Positions 1 through 8,693 of a stretch of 37,428 nucleotides of DNA are shown piece after piece. Position 1 is the first letter of the stretch. The number at the start of each line of letters is the position of its first letter. Below the pieces are notes generated by a model. That model was not told the DNA's origin and did no database searches. It saw only the letters and a list, made by a program, of their open reading frames with translations. Source of the DNA: Anaerolineales bacterium (lineage in GTDB: Bacteria > Chloroflexota > Anaerolineae > Anaerolineales > Villigracilaceae); assembly GCA_919902735.1 (NCBI GenBank), contig CAKKRM010000213.1, positions 10,969 through 48,396 on the forward strand, written 5' to 3'. Both the position numbers and the translations under genes were made by a program.

Positions 1-19
1 ATCCTTTCGGGAGATTTCC

Positions 20-1135
20 ATGAAAAATTTTTTAACTCTGCTCTTTGTGATATTGATTCCGTTAACCGCATGTGACTCAACGACAGCAACGCCTCTCGCT
101 TCGCAGCCGCCGACAGTTGACTCTGTTACCGAAGAGCCTTCATCCCCGCTGACAGATATTCTGCTGCCCGCAGGTTTTGGCGTGGATGGCGGCTGGTTCC
201 AGTTATATTTTACGAACCCCGAAAGTCCGCTTGCATCCCAAGAGACAGGCGGCATTGACGGCCCTCTCGCCGAAGCAATTGACGCCGCGAAATTAAGCGT
301 AGATGTTGCCGTTTATAGTTTAAGTTTGAACAGCGTGCGCGATGCCCTGCTCCGCGCGCATGACCGCGGCGTGCAAGTCCGCATGGTGATGGAAAGCGAC
401 AACCTTGACCGCGCCGACCCGCAGAAGTTGATCGAAGCTGGCATTCCCATTTTGGGTGACCGCCGCGAAGGATTGATGCACAATAAATTCGTCATCATTG
501 ACAACTCCGAAGTGTGGACGGGCTCCACGAACTTCACCGACTCAGGCGCGTATGCCGATAACAACAATGTGATCCGCATCCGCTCGGTGAAACTGGCTGA
601 GAATTTCACCAAAGAATTTGAAGAGATGTTCATTGATGATAAGTTTGGCGATAACGTCGCCGCCGAAACCCCGAACCCGCGCGTGACGATTGACGGCACG
701 CCCATCGATACCTATTTCTCGCCGGACGATGGCGTGCAGAATTCCCTGCTGGATATCATCAGTGAGGCCCAGGAAAGCATTTACTTCATGGCGTTTTCAT
801 TTACCGCAGACCCTCTAGGGGAGGCGGTGCGTGCCCGTGCAGAGGAAGGCGTTACAGTAGCAGGAGTGATGGATACTGAACAGGTCAACTCAAACATCGG
901 CACGGAGTTTGACCTGTTCAGCCAGGCGGGGCTGGATGTCTATCGCGATGGGAACGATGGTCAGATGCATCACAAGGTGATGATCATCGACGAGAGCATT
1001 GTCATCTTTGGGTCGTACAATTTCACCAACAGCGCCGAGGAAAGAAATGATGAGACCCTGCTGGTTATCTATAATGAAGAGATCGCCGCTCAGTTCATTG
1101 CCGAGTTTCAAAGAGTGTACGGGCGGGTGCAATAA
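20..1135 (+). CDS. Phospholipase D-like (HKD) nuclease/phosphodiesterase lipoprotein
   Basis: The 371-residue product starts with a lipoprotein signal peptide and a lipobox ending at Cys18 (LTAC), so it is expected to be anchored outside the cytoplasmic membrane. It contains two HxKxxxxD motifs of the phospholipase D superfamily: His154/Lys156/Asp161 and His317/Lys319/Asp324, each followed by a GSxNFT motif. Two HKD motifs in one chain normally form a single active site acting through a phospho-histidine intermediate. Close bacterial relatives are often Nuc-like endonucleases or cardiolipin synthase-like enzymes; sequence alone does not say whether DNA or lipid is the substrate. A GGGAG ribosome site precedes the ATG at 20. 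A strong terminator follows, so it looks monocistronic or the last gene of an operon. Confidence 0.9.
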   Translation: MKNFLTLLFVILIPLTACDSTTATPLASQPPTVDSVTEEPSSPLTDILLPAGFGVDGGWFQLYFTNPESPLASQETGGIDGPLAEAIDAAKLSVDVAVYSLSLNSVRDALLRAHDRGVQVRMVMESDNLDRADPQKLIEAGIPILGDRREGLMHNKFVIIDNSEVWTGSTNFTDSGAYADNNNVIRIRSVKLAENFTKEFEEMFIDDKFGDNVAAETPNPRVTIDGTPIDTYFSPDDGVQNSLLDIISEAQESIYFMAFSFTADPLGEAVRARAEEGVTVAGVMDTEQVNSNIGTEFDLFSQAGLDVYRDGNDGQMHHKVMIIDESIVIFGSYNFTNSAEERNDETLLVIYNEEIAAQFIAEFQRVYGRVQ

Positions 1136-1160
1136 ATTCCTTGGGGTATTTTTCACAATA

Positions 1161-1200
1161 ACGGCCTTTCAGGAAATTCCCTGGAAGGCCGTAACTTTTT
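1161..1200 (+). terminator. Rho-independent terminator after the HKD lipoprotein gene
   Basis: A near-palindrome with outer arms ACGGCCTT / AAGGCCGT and inner AT-centred arms is followed by a C and five Ts at 1195-1200. It lies 25 bases after the stop codon. Confidence 0.8.
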
Positions 1201-1231
1201 CACCTTGATTGCAACTATTAAGTATCAGTAC

Positions 1232-1289
1232 TTCACGAAAGACTCTGGAGTCAGGCAGTTTGCTGCCTGAAATGCTCCAGAATCGTGAA
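1232..1289. repeat. Interrupted inverted repeat (three stacked stems)
   Basis: Three nested perfect 7-bp stems occur in order: TTCACGA/TCGTGAA, TCTGGAG/CTCCAGA and CAGGCAG/CTGCCTG, with a 4-base TTTG loop. The outermost flanks continue with partial pairing. There is no T-run, so it is not a classic terminator. It could be a repeat element or a structured RNA leader. Confidence 0.7.
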
Positions 1290-1324
1290 CTAATGAGTAT
1301 AGACACCAAATGTCGAGGTGAAAA

Positions 1325-1489
1325 ATGAAACAGATGATAATAATTCTCACGCTTGTTACCATGTATTTTCCCCAACGCCGCCTGCTTCTGCCGTTCATCC
1401 TGAGACCGCCGCTGGTGGATTTGTGCCTGCTGATCCAGGATATGCGGGTTTTATCCCAGTGGAAGGTGTTACAGCAGCTGCAAATGTGA
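1325..1489 (+). CDS. Possible small hydrophobic protein (54 aa), uncertain
   Basis: An ATG preceded by GAGGTG (4-base gap) opens a 54-codon frame rich in Leu, Ile and Arg. It starts MKQMIIILTLVTM and ends QLQM. It has no recognisable family, and an overlapping alternative frame is also open. The ribosome site and hydrophobic start are the only support, so it may be a chance ORF. Confidence 0.25.
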   Translation: MKQMIIILTLVTMYFPQRRLLLPFILRPPLVDLCLLIQDMRVLSQWKVLQQLQM

Positions 1490-1585
1490 AGTGGGGGCGC
1501 GCAATTTTAGGAAGGCCGTAACCTTTTTACCATGAACGCGACTAATCAGATATAACCAATTCAAATATATCAAAGGAGAAAAGAA

Positions 1586-2290
<705 letters not shown>

Positions 2291-2326
2291 TAATCATCTC
2301 TTCAGTACGAACAAGTAGTTTCAAAA

Positions 2327-2360
2327 GGTCGTCTGGGCGCTTCTAAAGACCCAGACGACC
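2327..2360 (+). terminator. Hairpin after the DUF5666 lipoprotein gene
   Basis: A perfect 11-bp stem GGTCGTCTGGG / CCCAGACGACC with a 12-base loop lies just after the gene. It has no T-run (CCCTTG follows), so it may be a weak terminator or an mRNA-stabilising hairpin. Confidence 0.55.
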
Positions 2361-2373
2361 CCCTTGCACCAAC

Positions 2374-3858
2374 ATGGAAAACCTGATGCCAAAACGCTTC
2401 CTGATCCCTACCCTTTTATTTATCCTCTTTTTTATGGGAATGGCAATTGTCCAGTTTGCCACACCCAATATGCCTGATAATGATGGGTACTATCATATCA
2501 AGCTGGCCTGGCTGATGCGAACGGAGAGCCTGAAACCCGATTTCCCCTGGCTTCCGTTGAGCATCCTGAATGAAGGCGAGTTTTACGATCACCATTTCCT
2601 TTTTCATGTTGCGCTAATCCCCTTCACGTTTGGCGATTTGCGTGTCGGCGCAAAATGGGCGGCAGTTGCTTTTTCCGCTCTCGCATTTTTGAGCGTTTGG
2701 TATTTGTTTCATCGCCAGAAGATACCCGCCTCCTGGCTGTGGGCCCTCGCTCTGCTCGGAATTTCAGACGCCTTCCTTTACCGCATGTCCGTTACCCGCG
2801 CACAGTCCCTGTCTCTGGCGGTGTTGGCCCTCGGCCTTGCATGGGTGTTGGAAGGAAAATATAAACACCTGGCAGTACTGTCTTTTCTCTATGTTTGGAT
2901 GTATGACGCCTTTCCGTTGATCCTGGCAATTGTCGGCCTGCATCTACTGGCTGTCCTCATCATGGAAGGCAGGCTGGAACTCCGTCTGCTGGTTTGGGCT
3001 GGGATCGGCGTCGTGGCAGGGTTGATCATCAACCCGTACTTCCCCAACAACCTGATATTTACCTATCACCATCTTTTACCAAAACTATTGGACCCCACCT
3101 CCGTAAGCGTTGGCAATGAGTGGTACCCGTATGATACAGATCAATTGCTGGGGAATTCCCTGCCCGCGTTGATCGCCTTCGTCAGCGGCACGTTTGCGCT
3201 GGGGATGGCAGGCCGTAAAATGGATCTGCGGACTACGCTTTCCTTTCTGATCACCCTCCTGTTTGGATTGATGTTGTTCAAGGCCCGCAGGTTTGTGGAA
3301 TACTTCCCGCCTTTTGCTTTGATCTTTTCCGCATTTGCCTGGGCGCCTTTTTTCCCTGTAGGACGCAAGACCGTTGTCGCTGATTCGAAACTGCTTGCAA
3401 ACCTGCAGATCATTTTACTGGTCGTGGCTGTATCCGCTGGAATCATAAAATCGATCCCTGAAACGCAGGGCAGCATTTCGAATTCAAAACCCTATGATTT
3501 ATACGCAGGCGCATCCGCCTGGCTGGTGCAGAATACCCCGTCAGGCGAACGCGTCTTCCAGACCGATTGGGACGATTTCCCGCGCCTGTTTTTCTACAAC
3601 ACACACAACACCTACCTGGCTGGCCTCGACCCCACCTACCTGCAATTGTACGACCGCGACTTGTACGATGTGTGGGTGAGTATCACACGAGGAGAAGTCG
3701 AGCAGCCATCCAAAATCATTTGGGAGCGATTTTCCGCCCGCTATGTGCATACCGATTTGAATCATGGGAACTTCCTGCGCGAGGCCGCGGACGACCCCCA
3801 TATGATCGAGGTGTATCGCGATGATCAGGCCGTTATTTTTGAAGTGTTGAAACCGTGA
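2374..3858 (+). CDS. Polytopic membrane protein, probable GT-C-fold glycosyltransferase-like
   Basis: The 494-residue product has an N-terminal membrane segment, then an extracytoplasmic acidic motif PDNDGYYHIK (Asp35, Asp37, His41), then about nine further hydrophobic segments up to about residue 360, and a soluble C-terminal domain of about 130 residues. A DxD/DE motif in the first external loop followed by many TM helices is the layout of GT-C glycosyltransferases (STT3, PMT, ArnT), which transfer sugars from lipid-linked donors. Substrate and acceptor cannot be told. ATG 2374 has no clear ribosome site; ATG 2386 (MPKRFL) is an alternative start. A second protein of similar architecture is encoded at 28299-30314. 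Confidence 0.6.
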   Translation: MENLMPKRFLIPTLLFILFFMGMAIVQFATPNMPDNDGYYHIKLAWLMRTESLKPDFPWLPLSILNEGEFYDHHFLFHVALIPFTFGDLRVGAKWAAVAFSALAFLSVWYLFHRQKIPASWLWALALLGISDAFLYRMSVTRAQSLSLAVLALGLAWVLEGKYKHLAVLSFLYVWMYDAFPLILAIVGLHLLAVLIMEGRLELRLLVWAGIGVVAGLIINPYFPNNLIFTYHHLLPKLLDPTSVSVGNEWYPYDTDQLLGNSLPALIAFVSGTFALGMAGRKMDLRTTLSFLITLLFGLMLFKARRFVEYFPPFALIFSAFAWAPFFPVGRKTVVADSKLLANLQIILLVVAVSAGIIKSIPETQGSISNSKPYDLYAGASAWLVQNTPSGERVFQTDWDDFPRLFFYNTHNTYLAGLDPTYLQLYDRDLYDVWVSITRGEVEQPSKIIWERFSARYVHTDLNHGNFLREAADDPHMIEVYRDDQAVIFEVLKP

Positions 3859-3918
3859 TACCATAGTACCCGATAAATTTTGAATGGCAAACTTTGAACC
3901 ACGGATGTCAATAAAACC

Positions 3919-4467
3919 ATGTCATTAGCGGATGTACAACAAGAACTAAAGAACCTGCGCGGGTTGGATTCAAAAACGATCGGCGCAGTCTACGATCAAT
4001 ATTTCTCCGAGGTCTACCGTTATGTGCTGTATCGCATCGGCGACCAGACCCTCGCCGAGGATATTGCCAGCGACGTTTTCATTCGCCTGCTGGAAGCCGT
4101 GCAGGATGGGCGTGCCCCCCAAACCAACCTCAAAGGATGGTTGATCGGGACCGCCTCCCATGTTGTGGCTGACCACATGCGAAAAAAATATCGCCGTCCC
4201 GAGGAAGAGATATCCGATTCACTGCCCGACCTGACGCCTGGCCCCGCTGCCGAAGTGGATCAACGCGAACAGAACCGCGTCGTTCAAAGCGCATATACGC
4301 AGTTGACGCCTGAACAACAACATGTACTGGCTCTGCGATTTGGACAGGGATATTCCCTCGAAGAAACTGCAACCTTCATGAATAAAAATATCAATGCAAT
4401 CAAAGCTCTCCAGTTTCGTGCTCTGGCTGCCCTTCAGCGTGAGCTTGGTGAGGTGGATTATGAATAA
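3919..4467 (+). CDS. ECF-type RNA polymerase sigma factor (sigma-70 family)
   Basis: The 182-residue product has the two-domain ECF layout. Sigma region 2 spans about residues 25-92 (YDQYFSEVYRYVLYRIGD, then AEDIASDVF and LKGWLIGTASHVVADHMRKK). Region 4 spans about 125-175 (LTPEQQHVLALRFGQGYS, then an HTH with NINAIKALQFRALAAL). Its stop codon overlaps the start of the next gene by 8 bases, a typical sigma/anti-sigma arrangement, so the downstream membrane protein is inferred to hold this sigma factor at the membrane. No strong ribosome site is visible before ATG 3919. Target promoters are unknown. Confidence 0.9.
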   Translation: MSLADVQQELKNLRGLDSKTIGAVYDQYFSEVYRYVLYRIGDQTLAEDIASDVFIRLLEAVQDGRAPQTNLKGWLIGTASHVVADHMRKKYRRPEEEISDSLPDLTPGPAAEVDQREQNRVVQSAYTQLTPEQQHVLALRFGQGYSLEETATFMNKNINAIKALQFRALAALQRELGEVDYE

Positions 4468-5761
4468 TATGTTTGATGCCCTTGAAATTTGCCTGCAAGA
4501 ACTTGACCATGGCACGGATATGGAAGCCGTTCTGGCTCGTTTTCCGAACCATGCCAGTGAATTGCGGCCCATCCTAAAAGCCTCTGCAAAAGCGCGGACG
4601 ATGAACGCGTTTGCCGCCGAGCCTTCACAGGATGCCATTCGCCGCGGACGCGCTCGTGTAATGCAGCGCGCCGCGGAAATGCGCGAATCATCATCCAAGG
4701 CCGCGCCGCGCAAACGCATCATCCCCGCTTTTCAGCGGCTGGCTTTTTCGTTCGCACTGGCCGCCTTGTTCCTCATGAGTGGAACGGGTTTGCTCAACGC
4801 GTCGGCCTCTGCATTGCCGGGCGAAAGATTGTACCCAGTCAAACGCTCATGGGAGGGACTGCGTCTGCTTCTGATATTCAACAAAGGCGCCCGCGAGGCT
4901 TTGGAGGATGAATTCGAATATGAACGCCTGGACGAAGTGACTGAATTGCTCACGGAAGGCCGCGATGAAACGATTCAATTCGCAGGCGTTTTTACGCAGG
5001 TAAATGACGTATCCTACGTTTCAGGAGTTCAGGTCATTTTGCCGGCTGGCGCTCAAACCTTTGTCGATGGCGACGCAGTCATCCTCAGCGGGCAAACCAA
5101 TGACCAGGGATTTGTTGTCATCACGAACGTGGATCGTTTGCCCGAAGGCTCCATTGTGCCGCTGGGAAATCCCATTGTGATGGAAGCGGAATCAGAATCC
5201 GAAACAAGCCCAGAGCCCGGCGAAGTGGCGACCGAACCCACTCCCCAATATTTTGCGATGAAGGGAACCCTTGAGTCCATTTCAACCACCACCCTCGTCA
5301 TCAACGGGCTGACAGTTTACCTGGAAAATACACAGATCGAAGGCGAAATTTGCCCTGGAATGCAGGTGGAGGTTAAGGGATATTTTGCCGATAACGGCAG
5401 GTATATCGTTGCCAAACTGGAAGGGGAAGGTTCATGCCTTAACGATGATGGCGGAAATTCCAACTCCAACACCAATACGAATCCGGAAAATGGAAATGAA
5501 GGCAACGGGAACGGAAACACGAACAGCAACACAAACACGAACGGCAACACAAACACAAACACGAACGGCAACGGAAACACAAACACGAACACAAACACAA
5601 ACACAAACACAAACACAAACACAAACACAAACACGAACACGAACACAAACACGAACACAAATACGAACACAAATACGAACACGAACGGCAACGAAAACGG
5701 CAACGAAAACGAGAACGAAAATGAGAATGAGAATGAGGGAAACGACAACGACAACAGCTAA
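4460..5761 (+). CDS. Membrane-anchored anti-sigma-like protein (DUF5667 + DUF5666-like) with Asn/Thr repeat tail
   Basis: Start chosen at ATG 4460, preceded by GAGGTGG (5-6 base gap) and overlapping the sigma factor stop; this gives 433 residues. An upstream in-frame ATG at 4394 lies inside the sigma gene and is unlikely. Residues 1-50 form a small cytosolic helical domain (LARFPNHASELRPIL), the probable sigma-binding part by position. A TM segment lies at about 93-112, followed by a DUF5667-like motif (ALPGERLYPVKRSWEGLRL, 118-136) and a helical stretch. A DUF5666-like beta domain lies at about 266-322, then about 100 residues of NSNTNTNGN and NENENE repeats. Translational coupling to the sigma gene argues for a signalling pair that senses something outside the membrane. 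Confidence 0.75.
   Translation: MNNMFDALEICLQELDHGTDMEAVLARFPNHASELRPILKASAKARTMNAFAAEPSQDAIRRGRARVMQRAAEMRESSSKAAPRKRIIPAFQRLAFSFALAALFLMSGTGLLNASASALPGERLYPVKRSWEGLRLLLIFNKGAREALEDEFEYERLDEVTELLTEGRDETIQFAGVFTQVNDVSYVSGVQVILPAGAQTFVDGDAVILSGQTNDQGFVVITNVDRLPEGSIVPLGNPIVMEAESESETSPEPGEVATEPTPQYFAMKGTLESISTTTLVINGLTVYLENTQIEGEICPGMQVEVKGYFADNGRYIVAKLEGEGSCLNDDGGNSNSNTNTNPENGNEGNGNGNTNSNTNTNGNTNTNTNGNGNTNTNTNTNTNTNTNTNTNTNTNTNTNTNTNTNTNTNGNENGNENENENENENEGNDNDNS
5510..5725 (+). repeat. Coding hexanucleotide microsatellite (AACACR-type units)
   Basis: Near-perfect tandem AACACA/AACACG units encode alternating Asn-Thr, followed by AACGGC and AACGAR units (Asn-Gly, Asn-Glu). The purest run is about 5575-5690. 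Unit length is a multiple of three, so slippage would change tail length without frameshift. Confidence 0.9.
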
Positions 5762-5762
5762 C

Positions 5763-5799
5763 AATCAAAACTGCGAGGCGACCCCTCGCAGTTTTGATT
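5763..5799. terminator. Strong 16-bp hairpin terminator
   Basis: Perfect stem AATCAAAACTGCGAGG / CCTCGCAGTTTTGATT with a 5-base loop, starting 2 bases after the anti-sigma-like gene stop. The A-rich and T-rich arm ends suit termination in either direction. Confidence 0.85.
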
Positions 5800-5869
5800 C
5801 CCCGTCGAATTAATTTGCCTTTTGGCATAAAATCGATTAAATTAACAGTCTAGCACGCACGTTCTAGTA

Positions 5870-5902
5870 AGACCCTAAAGGTTTTTAAAACCTTTAGGGT
5901 CT
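5870..5902. repeat. 33-bp perfect palindromic repeat, family A (intergenic copy)
   Basis: Arms AGACCCTAAAGGTTTT / AAAACCTTTAGGGTCT pair perfectly around one central T. It lies 23 bases before the ATPase start, so it is probably transcribed with that gene. A related copy sits inside the FAD-subunit gene at 36078-36110, which marks this as a dispersed repeat rather than a dedicated terminator. Confidence 0.85.
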
Positions 5903-5925
5903 ATAAAGAGATATGGAGAGACCTC

Positions 5926-8520
5926 ATGCCCGAATCTGATTTCTATCTTGGCCGCCTCGTTGATTCAAAAACCGCAAAACCGACCGCGACTCCCGTTGAA
6001 TATGACCCCGCCGACCTGACCACGCACGCCGTCGTCACAGGCATGACAGGCTCAGGCAAAACAGGTTTATGTATTTCTTTGCTTGAAGAAGCGGCCTTGC
6101 AGGGCGTGCCCGCCATCATCATCGACCCCAAAGGCGACCTTACCAACTTACTGTTACATTTCCCCAATCTCGCCCCGCAAGACTTTCAACCGTGGATCGA
6201 CCCCGAAATGGCTCGTCGCGCAAGCAAAACTCTCGAACAAGCCGCAGATGAGGCCGCTTCCGCCTGGCGCACTGGACTCAAAGAGTGGGGCATAGGCCCA
6301 GACCGTTTGCAGGCTTTGCAGAACGCTGCCCAATTTGCCATCTTCACCCCAGGCTCGGATGCGGGCATCCCCGTCAGCGTGCTCTCTTCACTCGCTGCGC
6401 CAGACCTCGATTGGGAAACCAACCGCGAGGTCCTGCGTGAGCGAATTTCAAGCACCGTCACCGCGCTGCTTGGCTTGGTCGGCCTCAACGATCTCGACCC
6501 GATCCGTTCGCGTGAGCACATCCTGCTCTCCAATATTTTTGAATTCCATTGGAGCGAAGGCAATGACCTCGACCTCACCGAGTTGATCCTGCAAACGCAA
6601 ACTCCACCCTTCGCAAACCTCGGCGCATTCCCCGTGGACACTTTCTTCCCTGCCAAAGACCGTATGGAACTTGCGATGTCCTTGAATAACATCCTCGCCG
6701 CGCCCGCCTTTGAAACCTGGCGCGAAGGCCAATCGCTCGACATCAAATCCCTGCTCTACACCGCAGATGGCCGCCCGCGCCACAGCATTTTCTACCTCGC
6801 GCATCTCTCCGATGGCGAGCGCATGTTCTTCGTCACCCTGCTGCTCTCCGCCGTCGAAACATGGATGCGCACCCAGAGCGGTTCCACGTCCCTGCGCGCC
6901 CTTCTTTACATGGACGAGATTTACGGCTATCTTCCTCCCACCGCCGTCCCGCCCTCAAAAGGCCCGCTCCTGCGCATGTTGAAACAAGCCCGCGCCTTCG
7001 GCCTCGGCCTTTTGCTCGCCACCCAAAACCCCGTCGACATTGATTACAAAGCCCTCTCCAACACGGGCACATGGTTCATTGGCAAACTCCAAACCGAACG
7101 CGATAAGAACCGCCTGCTCGATGGTCTCGAAAGTGCGGCAGGCGGCATCCCCCGCGCCACAATGGACAAACTCATTTCATCGTTGGGCAAACGCGTCTTC
7201 GTCATGCACAACGTCCACGAAAAAATGCCCGTTTTAATGCAAACCCGTTGGGTGATGAATTTCCTCGCCGGGCCGCTCACACGCAACCAGATTCCCGCCC
7301 TTAACGAATTAGCCAACGCGAATGCATCGCTTCAGACTCCGCCCGCGCCTGTCTCTGCTTCGAGGACAGTGTCCAAACCTCAGCCTTCGGTGGATGCTCT
7401 GCAACCTGTTTCTGTTCCTTCATCGTCAGCCGTCAGCGGTCAGCCGTCAGCAACCCTTCGACAGGCTCAGGGCAACGCTTCCCAACCTTCAACCTTCAAC
7501 GTTAAACCTGCAACCGTTAACGGCAGCCTCACCAAACCCCCGCTCCCCGCAGGTATTCGCGAATATTATCTTCCGCAAAATTTCAGCCTGCCCGAAGCCT
7601 TCCAATCCGCGGGACGTGCCATGCCCGCCCAAGCTATGATCCAGGGAGTGATGTATCGCCCCTCATTGCTTGCCGCCGCCCAAGTCCGCATCCTTGACCG
7701 CAAATACGGCGTGGACTCTGAAACCACTCGCGCCACCCTCGTGAACTCGTTGGATCGCCGCGGCATCGTCCGCTGGGATGAATTCACCTACGCTGGCCCC
7801 TCGCTTGATAAAGTGGAGACCATGCCAGTCGCAGGCGCGCGCTTCGGCACAATTGATTCTCCGCTCAATGACACAAAGTTGATGACCGCTCTGCAAAAAG
7901 ATTTCACCGATTGGGCTTTCCGAAATTCATCTGTAACTGCGCGCGCCAATGTTGCGCTCAAAGTCTACGGCGGACCAGACGTCAGCCAGGCCGAATTTAT
8001 GACGGCATGTTCCGAGCAGGCCCGGGCGGGGTGTGATGCGGAAATATCCAAAAAGACATCCGCCATTGAAAAGAAGATCAAATCTCTTGAAGATAAACTT
8101 TTCCGCGAAGAACGCGAACTGCAGCAAGATCAGTCAGACCTGCAAAATCGGAATATTGAGACTGGCCTTAGCGGTGCGGAAGCGGTTGCCGGCATGTTAG
8201 GCTTGGGTCGTAAGAAAAGCCTCTCCACTTCAGTCTCGAAATTCCGCATGGCGCAAAACGCCAAAGAAGACGTGCGAGAATCAGAAGAATCCATCACACA
8301 ATACAAAAAGGACCTCGCCATCCTCGAACGTCAACGTGAAGAAGCTGCCTCTGAGATCAAAGACCGCTGGGGGCGCGTGGTCAATGAGATCAGTGAAGTG
8401 ACCATCAACCCGAAGAAGACGGATGTCTACGTCAATATCTTCGGCGTCGCCTGGATGCCGTATTATGTTGTTCAAGCTGGTGACGAAACCGTTGAAATGC
8501 CCGCCTTTGGCGCTGAATAA
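5926..8520 (+). CDS. HerA/VirB4-like P-loop ATPase with C-terminal coiled coils
   Basis: The 864-residue protein has Walker A GMTGSGKT (39-46), a following DPKGDLTN strand motif (67-74), Walker B ALLYMDE (325-331) and an ATQNP sensor motif (365-369). This is the pattern of HerA/FtsK-clade ATPases that bind DNA or drive secretion and conjugation. After about residue 465 comes an Ala/Ser/Pro-rich linker (to about 538), then a domain starting near REYYLPQNF, two charged coiled coils (about 690-745 and 780-820) and a short beta-rich end. GGAGAG lies 5 bases before the ATG. No nuclease or NurA partner is adjacent, so its role is unassigned; DNA translocation or a contractile or defence-type role are both possible. 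The linker is built from intergenic-type repeat DNA. Confidence 0.75.
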   Translation: MPESDFYLGRLVDSKTAKPTATPVEYDPADLTTHAVVTGMTGSGKTGLCISLLEEAALQGVPAIIIDPKGDLTNLLLHFPNLAPQDFQPWIDPEMARRASKTLEQAADEAASAWRTGLKEWGIGPDRLQALQNAAQFAIFTPGSDAGIPVSVLSSLAAPDLDWETNREVLRERISSTVTALLGLVGLNDLDPIRSREHILLSNIFEFHWSEGNDLDLTELILQTQTPPFANLGAFPVDTFFPAKDRMELAMSLNNILAAPAFETWREGQSLDIKSLLYTADGRPRHSIFYLAHLSDGERMFFVTLLLSAVETWMRTQSGSTSLRALLYMDEIYGYLPPTAVPPSKGPLLRMLKQARAFGLGLLLATQNPVDIDYKALSNTGTWFIGKLQTERDKNRLLDGLESAAGGIPRATMDKLISSLGKRVFVMHNVHEKMPVLMQTRWVMNFLAGPLTRNQIPALNELANANASLQTPPAPVSASRTVSKPQPSVDALQPVSVPSSSAVSGQPSATLRQAQGNASQPSTFNVKPATVNGSLTKPPLPAGIREYYLPQNFSLPEAFQSAGRAMPAQAMIQGVMYRPSLLAAAQVRILDRKYGVDSETTRATLVNSLDRRGIVRWDEFTYAGPSLDKVETMPVAGARFGTIDSPLNDTKLMTALQKDFTDWAFRNSSVTARANVALKVYGGPDVSQAEFMTACSEQARAGCDAEISKKTSAIEKKIKSLEDKLFREERELQQDQSDLQNRNIETGLSGAEAVAGMLGLGRKKSLSTSVSKFRMAQNAKEDVRESEESITQYKKDLAILERQREEAASEIKDRWGRVVNEISEVTINPKKTDVYVNIFGVAWMPYYVVQAGDETVEMPAFGAE
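7424..7521 (+). repeat. Intergenic-type repeats translated as the ATPase linker
   Basis: Four 7-bp units (S)GTCAGC run at 7424-7451. They are followed by CCCTTCGACAGGCTCAGGG (7454-7472), and then by CAACCTTCAACCTTCAACGTT-like direct repeats to about 7521. These motifs look like intergenic repeat DNA, yet here they are read in frame (residues about 500-532, including TLRQAQGN). Confidence 0.65.
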
Positions 8521-8524
8521 TACT

Positions 8525-8625
8525 CCGTCATTGCGAGGAGGGTGCTTTTCCCGACGAAGCAATCTTATATACAGTGTTTGAGATTGCTTCGTCGCAAAAA
8601 GCAAGATCGCTCCTCGCAATGACGG
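8525..8625. repeat. 101-bp nested palindromic intergenic element
   Basis: Outer arms CCGTCATTGCGAGGAG (8525-8540) / CTCCTCGCAATGACGG (8610-8625) and inner arms CGACGAAGCAATCT (8552-8565) / AGATTGCTTCGTCG (8581-8594) are all perfect. The CGTCATTGCGAGGAG..CGAAGCAATCT motif is a familiar dispersed repeat in many bacterial genomes. It would fold as a long hairpin in RNA between the two genes. Confidence 0.85.
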
Positions 8626-8643
8626 GATGAATACAATGTAATA

Positions 8644-8668
8644 TAGTGACGGCCTCAGGTCGTCACTA
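8644..8668. repeat. Small inverted repeat upstream of the methyltransferase-like gene
   Basis: Perfect 8-bp arms TAGTGACG / CGTCACTA with a 9-base spacer, 25 bases before ATG 8694. It could be an operator or an mRNA hairpin; there is no other evidence. Confidence 0.4.
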
Positions 8669-8693
8669 TGCTTTAAAGGACAAAATAACAATC

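Larger units (their letters stand above)
1136..1585. other. 450-bp intergenic region with terminator, long imperfect hairpin and a repeat pair
   Basis: Besides the terminator, this gap holds an interrupted inverted repeat (1232-1289), a possible 54-codon ORF (1325-1489), and a roughly 44-bp diverged direct repeat: about 1182-1225 resembles about 1510-1554, sharing GGAAGGCCGTAAC and the T-run that follows. No RNA gene is recognised. Confidence 0.6.
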
